64,000 bases of DNA, taken from positions 1 to 64,000 of the forward strand of contig CAMCXO010000002.1 in assembly GCA_945883565.1 (NCBI GenBank), in the 5' to 3' direction. Positions 35,890 to 42,532 of the stretch are shown one piece after another (positions within the stretch are counted from its first letter, which is position 1; the number at the start of each line of letters is the position of its first letter). The translations under genes and the position numbers were made by a program. The notes below the pieces were generated by a model. That model was not told where the DNA came from and did not search any database. It was given only the letters and a program-made list of their open reading frames with translations. The DNA comes from Chryseobacterium gleum (lineage in GTDB: Bacteria > Bacteroidota > Bacteroidia > Flavobacteriales > Schleiferiaceae).

Positions 35890-36041
35890 AATCAAATAAT
35901 TTGAAGCTAAAAAAGCAAGCATCAAACTATTGAAAAATGACTGCGGTCAGCAAATTATATGATTGTTATCATAATCGCGAACCAAAAAACCAACTCACTT
36001 ATTGGCCCTCCATTCGCATTGAACCGACTAAAAACGTAGGC

Positions 36042-36350
36042 TTATAAATTTAAAAGCCCATTCTCGGCATCCGAAATACCAGCCGGTGCATAGGCATCCG
36101 CTTCCGAATCGTTTACCCACACTTCGTCATTTACCAAATAACGAAAAGCGTAAGTCTTTCCGGTTTCCAAATCCAAAGTTATTTTATGAGAGCCATCTTT
36201 TAATTTGCGCATGGCTTCCGATTCCTTATTCCAACCATTAAAGTCGCCTACCACCCGTACCATATCGGCAGGATTTTCTTCAGTACCCGCATATTCGAAC
36301 GTTACCTTACAAATTGGTTTCGACTTAAGGAACTGCTTTTTAATTGACAT
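36042..36350 (-). CDS. Isoamylase early-set (CBM48-like) domain protein
   Basis: A 102-residue single-domain protein related to the glycogen-binding N-set of branching enzymes and AMPK beta: VTFEYAG, MVRVVGDFNGWNKESEAMRK, YAFRYLVNDEVWVNDSEADAY. It has no catalytic domain. Such stand-alone proteins are common in Bacteroidota and are presumed to bind glycans or partner enzymes. Ends one gene-length before the repeat-rich island; the 150 bp to the upstream flavoprotein gene holds only AT-rich sequence. Confidence 0.85.
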   Translation of the reverse strand: MSIKKQFLKSKPICKVTFEYAGTEENPADMVRVVGDFNGWNKESEAMRKLKDGSHKITLDLETGKTYAFRYLVNDEVWVNDSEADAYAPAGISDAENGLLNL

Positions 36351-36646
36351 GGTTTTGTTTATTCTTGATTATGAGGCAAAAGTATAACAGCCACAGCGCG
36401 AAAGTGTAAGAATTCGCCCAGTGAAGTGTTAAATTTTGGTAAACAACCCTCAACCCCGCCCCAAACATCTCCATTTTTTTAATGTCCGAACTTTCCATCA
36501 ACCAGAAAACAACCAACCTTTTGCTAGTATATAAAAAATGAAAAGCCCCTAAATGTTAAAACAAAAGCCATTCGACCGCTCAAACAGCCACATTCCTCTA
36601 CCTTAAAAAAATAGCAGCCGTTCGAAACCATATTTAATCAAAATTA

Positions 36647-36842
36647 GGGCGCCCCCGCGCGGGGAATAAAAACCATTCAAAACCCAAACACCATCAGAGC
36701 CCCTCGCGGGCCGGGCTTTCCGCTCTAAGTCCTCGCCGCCATTGTCTGAACCATGATTTTCTGGATTTAAGGATGGGCATGATTAATTCAAAAGGCTTTG
36801 GTCAAGGCGGCTGCGGGCTTTCCACTGCAATCCCTGGCGCGA
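36647..36842 (-). repeat. Dispersed modular repeat, copy 3 (central module B)
   Basis: Inverted relative to copies 1 and 2. On the minus strand it reads CGCGCCAGGGATTGCAGTG, AAAGCCCGCAGCCGCC, then a different centre (about 36741-36806) containing AATCATGCCCATCC and GGTTCAGACAAT, then GGCGGCGAGGACTTAGAGCG, AAAGCCCGGCCCGCGAGGGG and GCGGGGGCGCCC. So the arms match copies 1 and 2 while the centre is replaced. The replacement centre is homologous to the 100-bp units at 40256-40654. The 296 bp before it (36351-36646) hold no gene. Confidence 0.88.
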
Positions 36843-36871
36843 ATCTTAACATGGTATAAACCTCAGCATCC

Positions 36872-37219
36872 CTGCACCGTGGTCTAACTTTCCCGCATGG
36901 GCGTCAACCCTTCCCGCTCCGGGGTCAAATACTCCCGCAGAGGCATCAACCCTTCCCGCACCGTGGTCAAACTTTCCCGCATGGGCGTCAACCCTTCCCG
37001 CACCGTGGTCATACACTCCCGGGTGGGCGTCAACCTTTCCCGCACCGTGGTCATACACTCCCGGGTGGGCGTCAACCCTTCCCGCACCGTGGTCAAACTT
37101 TCCCGTATGGGCGTCAACCCTTCCCGCACCGGGGTCTAACTTTCCCGTATGGGCGTCAACCCTTCCCGCACCGGGGTCAAACTTTCCCGTATGGGCGTCA
37201 AACACTCCCGCGCTTATGT
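36872..37219. repeat. 21/42-bp tandem repeat array
   Basis: About 16 units of 21 bp in two alternating types, one with CACCGTGGTCA and the other with ATGGGCGTCAAC, both starting TTCCCGC, giving a 42-bp higher period. On the minus strand the array stands upstream of the CGCGCC left end of repeat copy 3, separated by about 30 bp, the same position the 21-bp array of 1-230 takes next to copy 1. Frames stay open because 21 is a multiple of 3, which yields spurious ORFs on both strands. Confidence 0.93.
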
Positions 37220-37418
37220 CAAACACCGAAGCGAGTGCTTTAACCAATAAGAAAAAAAGAGAACCAAAAGCTAACGGCACTAAAAGCGTTGTTGCTTTCG
37301 AGAATGTGGCCAATATCGTAAGAACGTACCCTTGTCGTCGCGCTAAAGAACAAAAATATAAAATGATCAACAAACCAAAATACAACCCAAATATCCACCA
37401 CCGCAAATCGTCGATTCC

Positions 37419-37446
37419 GTAGGGGCAGACCTGCGTGTCTGCCCTG
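37419..37446. repeat. REP-like palindrome 1
   Basis: GGGCAGAC (37423-37430) pairs with GTCTGCCC (37436-37443) across a 5-base loop, preceded by GTAG. Palindromes of this GTAGGGGC... form often lie in or near RAYT genes, as here. Confidence 0.8.
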
Positions 37447-37480
37447 ATACTAATACGAATAATGACAATACAAACCCGAT

Positions 37481-37510
37481 GTAGGGGCGAACACGTAGGT
37501 TCGCCCCTAC
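37481..37510. repeat. REP-like palindrome 2
   Basis: Perfect 12-bp inverted repeat GTAGGGGCGAAC / GTTCGCCCCTAC with a 6-base centre ACGTAG. It sits directly before the RAYT remnant and reads through it in frame. Confidence 0.9.
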
Positions 37511-37515
37511 GTCGG

Positions 37516-37719
37516 GTGGTGCAATGGTTCAAAACAATGTCCACCAATGAATATATACGGGGTGTAAAAACATTGCGGTGGCAACCGTTTGATGGTAAAT
37601 TATGGCAACGCAATTACCACAAACATATAATTCGTAACGAACAATCGTATCAAACCATATTGGAATACAGAATAAACAATCCTGTAAAATGGGAAGACGA
37701 TAAAATTAATTTCAAATGA
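37516..37719 (+). pseudogene. Truncated REP-associated tyrosine transposase (RAYT), C-terminal part
   Basis: The frame ending at 37719 encodes the C-terminal part of an IS200-like Y1 transposase of the REP-associated class: VVQWFKTMSTNEYIRGVK, then GKLWQRNYHKHIIRNEQSY with the position of the catalytic Tyr, and EYRINNPVKWEDDK near the end. The N-terminal half with the HUH metal motif is absent; upstream sequence is the two palindromes and unrelated DNA. RAYTs move or process REP palindromes, and the flanking inverted repeats fit that family. It cannot be active by itself. Confidence 0.82.
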
Positions 37720-38187
37720 AATTCACGGGAGAAAATTAGAAAAGTGTTTACCGAGCAATAGCCAACATGTTAACCCAATTTTCGCAAAGGGCGCCAATTC
37801 CAAAGCACAACGAGCCATTCTATCTTGTTTCAACAATTCAAGTGTTGTCAATTTTCTATTTCGTGAAACGCTATGGGGAAAAGAGCCTAAAAACCAATTC
37901 CTCTACCAGCTCTTCAGCGACATCCATTCGGGTTCCTTATTTTGAACAATTGGGTTTTCTGATTTTCGCTCCTCCCATCATTTAAGCACCAAAACACAAC
38001 CGTCCATTCCCTTTCCTTTTCTTCCCCATAATAATTCCCATTTAATAACCCCACCTTTCCCTACAAGCATTCCCTTCACACTCCATGTAAAAGCCATAAA
38101 ACCCAATTATGGCTTAAAAAGAATTTTTATTTACGACTTTGTAAGTATTCATATTATGTATAATTTCCCACAACAATTTCTTAATTC
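37720..38187. other. Intergenic region, no gene seen
   Basis: About 470 bp of A/C-rich sequence on the plus strand. A 72-codon open frame at 37767-37985 has no protein-like features. The last 80 bp, ending in an AT-rich block, probably contain the promoter of the gene at 38188. Confidence 0.55.
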
Positions 38188-39075
38188 ATGCTAAAATTCG
38201 ACCATAAAGGCTTCTTTGCCATGTTAGAACGTCAACTGCCTCCGGGCGAAAGTCTCCCAAAATGGCTCGCCACCAACCTCAACCTTTCCGACAGCAACGC
38301 CTACCGTCGAATAAATGGTGAACGCCCATTACAGCTAGACGAACTCCTATTTATCTGCGCCAAAATACCCGAAATAGCCCTCTACGCAGCAGAACTTTTC
38401 CCAAAACACAACCTTAAAGTCATTCAACTTCAACAATTTCACAATCAACAGTCTTTCAAAACCTATCTCACCACCATTCTCAACCTATTTAAAGAAGCCA
38501 AAAAAGCCGAAGACTTTCGCTTTCGCTATGTAGCCCGCGATTTACCGCTGTTCTATTTCCTTTCTAATCCCATTACCCTGCAATTTAAATACAACCAATG
38601 GGTGGGAAACAAACAAGCTGAAACCCTCGACACCGAAACCCTCGCCCTTGCCAATCAACTGTGGCAACTCTACCTCAGCATGCCCTCTGAAGAAATTTGG
38701 TTAAGCACCGCATTTCAAGCCCAATACTTACAACTATTCTACGAACAAGAAACCGATGGTTTACAGTCACACCAGGCCGATATGCTTAAAGTGAGCCTGA
38801 AACAGCTGTATCAAAACAGCAAAAAATGGCGGCTTCAAAACCAAAAAGAAAATGGCGGTCCTCTAAGCGCCTATATCTGCCACAGCCTGCACATGAACAA
38901 CGGTGCCCTTTTGCACAGCCGGGGTAAAAACATTTATTTGGGCAGCATTTCGGGTGTATTCTATTTCCACTCTGCCAATCCACGACTGTTAGACCACTTT
39001 AACCAACAATGGCAAAAACACAAATCGTGGGCTGCCATTCCAATCGAGAACGTCAAAATCGATCTGGAAAGTTAA
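38188..39075 (+). CDS. HTH-like regulatory protein of unknown function
   Basis: A 295-residue cytoplasmic protein. Residues 25-65 look like a helix-turn-helix (WLATNLNLSDSNAYRRINGE, then LQLDELLFICAKI), the pattern of XRE-like regulators in Bacteroidota. The rest (70-290) is mostly helical, with no catalytic motif, and may be a sensing or dimer domain; FRYVARDLPLFYFLSNP is the most distinctive segment. The coding strand is C/A-rich, unlike most plus-strand genes earlier in the window. It is followed by paired palindromes and an unknown helical-protein gene. I recognise no named family. Confidence 0.6.
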   Translation: MLKFDHKGFFAMLERQLPPGESLPKWLATNLNLSDSNAYRRINGERPLQLDELLFICAKIPEIALYAAELFPKHNLKVIQLQQFHNQQSFKTYLTTILNLFKEAKKAEDFRFRYVARDLPLFYFLSNPITLQFKYNQWVGNKQAETLDTETLALANQLWQLYLSMPSEEIWLSTAFQAQYLQLFYEQETDGLQSHQADMLKVSLKQLYQNSKKWRLQNQKENGGPLSAYICHSLHMNNGALLHSRGKNIYLGSISGVFYFHSANPRLLDHFNQQWQKHKSWAAIPIENVKIDLES

Positions 39076-39229
39076 AAAACCACCCCACCTCAGCGGCTTT
39101 AAGCCACTTTTTTAGGAGGGCAAAAGGTGGTTTTAATACAAAAGCAAATAAATTTCATCAAAAAACACCGATTTTGCCAAAATCACGCTCGTACTAAAAC
39201 CCTTTATTGGCGCGGATTTCCTACCGTTT

Positions 39230-39277
39230 TTCGCCATTTTGGCGAAACTTAATTCTTTTTTTCGCCAAAATGGCGAA
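39230..39277. promoter_or_regulatory. Paired palindromes, candidate operator or structured leader
   Basis: TTCGCCATTTTGGCGAA (39230-39246) and its exact reverse complement TTCGCCAAAATGGCGAA (39261-39277) are separated by 14 bp. Each is itself an interrupted palindrome (TTCGCCA/TGGCGAA), so they can fold singly or as one 17-bp stem. They lie 87 bp upstream of the 39364 gene, downstream of an HTH-like gene. The 288-bp gap shows no other feature. Confidence 0.65.
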
Positions 39278-39363
39278 GGTTTTTCCGGCGCGTCTTTGGT
39301 GCTTTGTCACGTCAAAAGGCCGAATGACAAACACGTTTAACTCACAAAAAAAACAAAAGCATC

Positions 39364-40161
39364 ATGAAAGACCGTAGTCGCAAAATCAACAACATGTTCC
39401 AGCATTTAACCCTGCACTTCAACACCAACCGCAGCAGCTGGGAAAACATCAACTACCTAAGTCCCACTGTAAACAGCTTCCTCGAGCAATCGGCTCAGCA
39501 CAATGCCCTGCTGGTACAGAGCCATGCCCTCAACACCAAATTCGCCTATATCCGCGATGAGGAACGCGAGGTTTTCAATCTTAGAATAACCCATTTAGCG
39601 GGCACTTTACAAAACCTATCGGTCGACCTTAACAACGCCGACCTCAACAAAGCGGTAAGCATAAGCAAACGGGCGCTCTGGTCTAACCACTTAAGTGTAA
39701 GCTTTAAAATGGCAGAAAACATAATGCAAGTGGCCCAATTGCACGAAGACGAACTTCAAGCCAATCCCACCACCAAATTAATTTTCGACCAAGCCAAAAC
39801 AGCCTACCAATCTTTCACCACCCGAATTTGGTTGCCCGGATTACGCCGAAACGAACGCACGCTCTGTTTGCAGAACATCAAAAACCTCGAAAAATCTACC
39901 CTCGAGCTTTTGCGCAAACAACTCGATTTTCGCATCATGGTAACCCAAAACGGCTCACCCGATTTCTTCGAGGCTTACAACATCATCCGCAAAATGCCCA
40001 TCTCTAAAAGCTACAGAAAAAAGGTTGAAAACACACAAACCGAGACGATGGAGACTGGCGCAAACCCATCGGTTGCACTCGTCGAAACCCCGGTGGTTGA
40101 GCTTGTCGAAACCCCAACAGCCGAAAACAACAACCCCAACGAATACGCCATAGCTGTTTAA
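39364..40161 (+). CDS. Helical protein of unknown function with REP-modified tail
   Basis: A 265-residue, largely alpha-helical protein without signal peptide. Notable segments: NMFQHLTLHFNTNRSSWENI, FAYIRDEEREVFNLRITHLA, and LRKQLDFRIMVTQNGSPDFF. I recall Bacteroidota proteins of about 200-230 residues with a similar ending but no assigned function; the link is weak. The last 40 residues differ: low-complexity, with VETP repeated (VALVETPVVELVETP), translated from a REP-like DNA repeat at 40070-40115. A strong terminator follows. Confidence 0.65.
   Translation: MKDRSRKINNMFQHLTLHFNTNRSSWENINYLSPTVNSFLEQSAQHNALLVQSHALNTKFAYIRDEEREVFNLRITHLAGTLQNLSVDLNNADLNKAVSISKRALWSNHLSVSFKMAENIMQVAQLHEDELQANPTTKLIFDQAKTAYQSFTTRIWLPGLRRNERTLCLQNIKNLEKSTLELLRKQLDFRIMVTQNGSPDFFEAYNIIRKMPISKSYRKKVENTQTETMETGANPSVALVETPVVELVETPTAENNNPNEYAIAV
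40070..40115. repeat. REP-like repeat inside the 3' end of a gene
   Basis: Two near-copies of GGTTG-x-x-CTxGTCGAAACCCC, at about 40070-40091 and 40095-40115. The second, GGTTGAGCTTGTCGAAAC, is a REP-type sequence known from many genomes. In-frame it adds the repeated VETP to the protein. Confidence 0.7.
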
Positions 40162-40177
40162 CCCACAGCCCAAACAG

Positions 40178-40207
40178 AGCCGGATGCCCAAAGCATCCGG
40201 CTTTTTT
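40178..40207 (+). terminator. Rho-independent terminator
   Basis: AGCCGGATGC (40178-40187) pairs with GCATCCGGCT (40193-40202), loop CCAAA-type, followed by TTTTT. Ends transcription of the 39364 gene. Confidence 0.92.
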
Positions 40208-40255
40208 ATTTTACCAAACCCAAACACCATAACAACTCCCCGGCCCTTTCAGCAA

Positions 40256-40654
40256 GGCGACTGGTATACAGCAGAAATCCCACATCCGCCTCAACCTAAA
40301 GCGTCCAGCTTAATCATGCCCATCCTTAAATCCTATAAATCAAGGTTCAGACAAGGGCGACTGGTATACAGCAGAAATCCCACATCCGCCTCAACCTAAA
40401 GCGTCCAGCTTAATCATGCCCATCCTTTAATCCTATAAATCAAGGTTCAGACAATGGCGGTTGGTATACAGCAGAAATCTCACATCCGCCTCAACCTAAA
40501 GCGTCCAGCTTAATCATGCCCATCCTTCAATCCTATAAATCAAGGTTCAGACAAGGGCGACTGGTATACAGCAGAAATCCCACAGCCGCCTCAACCTAAA
40601 GCGTCCAGCTTATCATTCCCATCCTTCAATCCTATAAATCAAGGTTCAGACAAT
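40256..40654. repeat. Four tandem 100-bp units (central module B)
   Basis: GGCGA/GGCGG followed by CTGGTATACAGCAG-type sequence recurs at 40256, 40356, 40456, 40556 and the last unit ends at 40654, so the period is 100 bp (99 for the final unit). Each unit carries CCACATCCGCC, AGCGTCCAGCTTAATCATGCC and GGTTCAGACAA. The last part matches the central module of repeat copy 3 (36741-36806). Units differ by only a few bases, implying recent amplification. Confidence 0.95.
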
Positions 40655-40704
40655 GGCGGCGTGGGCTTGCAGCGCAAAGCCCGGTCCAAAAGGAGGCGCC
40701 CGCC
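40655..40704 (+). repeat. Dispersed modular repeat, copy 4 (right arm only)
   Basis: GGCGGCGTGGGCTTGCAGCG, then AAAGCCCGGTCC and GGAGGCGCCC, a diverged copy of the right arm of copies 1-3. GGGCTT and AAGCCC can pair into a hairpin. It joins the last 100-bp unit exactly as the right arm joins module B in copy 3. The left arm is missing, its place taken by the array. Confidence 0.75.
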
Positions 40705-40711
40705 ATTTTGC

Positions 40712-41413
40712 TTATTGAACTTTTAGCCGTAAGCTTAAAAAATATTCGTACAGACTTACATTGAGCAAGATGAGCGCCATGCCATAGAAAGCGTCTTCGA
40801 AGGGTATGGTAGATAGGCGGATGCCAAGGTTGTGGGCATTGTTGTACCACACCACTTCTTGAGGTATGCCGGTGCCGGTTAATACACCGTTTACAAGCAT
40901 AAAGGGCACCAAAATGAGGCCAAAGGCGCGCAGAAATTTGGGCAGCCAGGGGGTTTTTTTGAGGTAAACGTGGTAGGCCATTAGCAGGCCGAGCAGCAAA
41001 AAGGTGGTGAAGGTGTACCAACGTTGTACGTTGAGGGTGGCAATGCCTAGTGGAAACCATACCAGAAATTTGGCCAGTGACTGGCCTACCCATTGGGGTG
41101 GGTCTTGGGGCAAAAAGTAATTGAGAACGCGGTAAATGAAAATGCAACTGAAAGGCACCACCACAAAAAAGAGTATTTCTTCTATCGGCAAGCCCCAAAA
41201 ATGCTGCCCGATGAGGTAGCGGGGATTAAAACCCCAAATGCCTCGGGCGGTAAAAAAAGCATCCCATGGAATAAAAACAAGGGCGCTAAGGGCGATGGCC
41301 AAAAACAAGGGGCCAAAGCTTTTGTAATAGGACAGGCGGCTTTCAAAGCTTCGCAGCAGGGGTACGCTAAGGGTAAAAAGATCGAGGGCGAGGTAGAGGT
41401 ATTTTTCTTGCAT
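40712..41413 (-). CDS. Lycopene cyclase, CrtYcd-type membrane protein
   Basis: A 233-residue integral membrane protein that matches the two fused repeats of the heterodimeric CrtYc/CrtYd lycopene beta-cyclases: PWDAFFTARGIWGFNPRYL, GLPIEEILFFVVVPFSCIF in the first half, and a second, similar half with PWLPKF and STIPFEDAFYGMALIL. It closes beta-rings on lycopene-type carotenoids. The ATG at 41413, 4 bp after crtZ, was chosen; the longer open frame runs antisense-like through crtZ in another frame. Last gene of the carotenoid operon. Confidence 0.9.
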   Translation of the reverse strand: MQEKYLYLALDLFTLSVPLLRSFESRLSYYKSFGPLFLAIALSALVFIPWDAFFTARGIWGFNPRYLIGQHFWGLPIEEILFFVVVPFSCIFIYRVLNYFLPQDPPQWVGQSLAKFLVWFPLGIATLNVQRWYTFTTFLLLGLLMAYHVYLKKTPWLPKFLRAFGLILVPFMLVNGVLTGTGIPQEVVWYNNAHNLGIRLSTIPFEDAFYGMALILLNVSLYEYFLSLRLKVQ

Positions 41414-41417
41414 GCCC

Positions 41418-41900
41418 TTAGGCGGTTTTGCGGATTTTGCGGCTGCGTTGTATTTCGGCGGCCCAGTACTTGGGGTGAACGATGAGCATGCCAAAGCTCT
41501 CGCCTTGGTATTTGCCCAAATGTTTGTGGTGCATTTTATGGGCGTATCGAATAACGCGGAAATACAACCAATTGCTGTTTTTAAACCAGTTAAAGCGCTG
41601 GTGTATAAATACCTCGTGTACCAGAAAATACGCCAATCCGTAAACGGCAATGCCAAAGCCAATGGCCACCGAAACGGGGGCTTTATACATCATGCCCAGC
41701 ATAATGCAAAGCCAACTGGGTATGGCGAAGATGAGGAAAAAGAGGTCGTTTTTTTCGAAAAAGCCGGGTTCTTTAACGTGGTGGTCTTCGTGCACATTCC
41801 ATAAAAAGCCGTGCATAACGTATTTATGGGTAAACCAAGCCACAAATTCCATAGCAATAAAGGTGGCTATCAGAATGGCAATCCAAATGAAAGTGTTCAC
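41418..41900 (-). CDS. crtZ: Beta-carotene hydroxylase
   Basis: A 160-residue membrane di-iron hydroxylase of the fatty-acid hydroxylase family, adding 3-OH groups to beta-rings. All four His clusters are present: HKYVMHG, HEDHH, HEVFIHQR and HKMHHKHLG. The start is GTG at 41900, forming a GTGA overlap with the stop of the upstream hydratase-like gene. Length is typical of bacterial CrtZ. Confidence 0.95.
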   Translation of the reverse strand: MNTFIWIAILIATFIAMEFVAWFTHKYVMHGFLWNVHEDHHVKEPGFFEKNDLFFLIFAIPSWLCIMLGMMYKAPVSVAIGFGIAVYGLAYFLVHEVFIHQRFNWFKNSNWLYFRVIRYAHKMHHKHLGKYQGESFGMLIVHPKYWAAEIQRSRKIRKTA

Positions 41901-42532
41901 AGACTAAGATTTAAGACGATGAAAAATAAAGCTTGTATCCATAACACATGAATAGCCAAAGGGTTTTGAAGTTTCTGCATTCGGTAAACCAACAGGACTT
42001 GAAACAGCAAACCAACCACAAACCAGGCTATGTAGTTTTGAAGGGGTATTTCGTTTTGGGCCCAGTGCCAATAGTCAATTTGAATGGCTACGGGCTCAAT
42101 AAGCAAATCGAGCATAACCATTAAGATGGCTCCGCCGGCAATTTGAAGGGCTTTGCTTAAAAACAGGCGTTGGGCAACGGCTCGTGCGCCCATACTGAGA
42201 ATGAACCAGTTGAGGCCAATTATAACCGGAATTCCGGAGATTTTAAAGCCAAGGTTTTGGCCGTAGTGGTAGCTGCCAAACGGAAATCCGGTGTGTACGC
42301 CTATCCATTCAATGGCATAGCCCAGCACCACCATAATGATCATGCGTTTGCGCAAAAGGGCGGTTTGGCTTTTTTGATAAAAATATAGGAGGGCCGAACT
42401 TAGCAAAAGATGGAAAGGGGTGAGGGCCGCAAACAGTTGGCGGTAAGGCGAGCTCATGCCCACTATACCTACCAAATGAAAAATAAACAGAATGATTACG
42501 CCTCCGTATCGGCCCCAAAAGGTAGAATTCAT
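41897..42532 (-). CDS. CruF-type carotenoid 1,2-hydratase-like membrane protein
   Basis: A 211-residue protein with about six membrane spans of the DUF422/CruF family: EWIGVHTGFPFGSYHYG is the hallmark, then GLNWFILSMGAR and LDLLIEPVAIQIDYWHW. CruF adds water at the C-1' end of acyclic or monocyclic carotenoids on the way to myxol-, saproxanthin- or flexixanthin-type pigments. ATG at 42532 overlaps the desaturase stop (ATGA). Pairing with a CrtD-like desaturase fits this chemistry. Confidence 0.85.
   Translation of the reverse strand: MNSTFWGRYGGVIILFIFHLVGIVGMSSPYRQLFAALTPFHLLLSSALLYFYQKSQTALLRKRMIIMVVLGYAIEWIGVHTGFPFGSYHYGQNLGFKISGIPVIIGLNWFILSMGARAVAQRLFLSKALQIAGGAILMVMLDLLIEPVAIQIDYWHWAQNEIPLQNYIAWFVVGLLFQVLLVYRMQKLQNPLAIHVLWIQALFFIVLNLSL

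Noticed and set aside
36884-37219. CRISPR array
   Set aside because: Units are contiguous with no unique spacers, and no cas genes are present. The same holds for the arrays at 1-230 and 40256-40654.
37216-37422. A 68-codon plus-strand frame, or its antisense with membrane-like segments
   Set aside because: Starts inside the tandem array and ends in a palindrome; neither strand shows a convincing protein.
36846-37613. A 255-codon minus-strand frame with repeated GAGRVDAH-type units
   Set aside because: It is the 21-bp array read through, open in several frames on both strands; its upstream part covers the palindromes and the antisense of the RAYT remnant.
37767-37985. A 72-codon plus-strand frame
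   Set aside because: No domain, signal or start context, and low-complexity Ser/Thr stretch; treated as chance.
40256-40704. Replication origin
   Set aside because: A skew step and direct repeats are suggestive, but there are no DnaA-box clusters and no dnaA, rnpA/rpmH or gidA neighbours, and the left 12 kb have the same G-rich strand.
40632-41198. A 188-codon minus-strand frame overlapping the lycopene cyclase
   Set aside because: Different frame of a clear membrane enzyme gene; composition is unlike a protein and it runs into the repeat arm.
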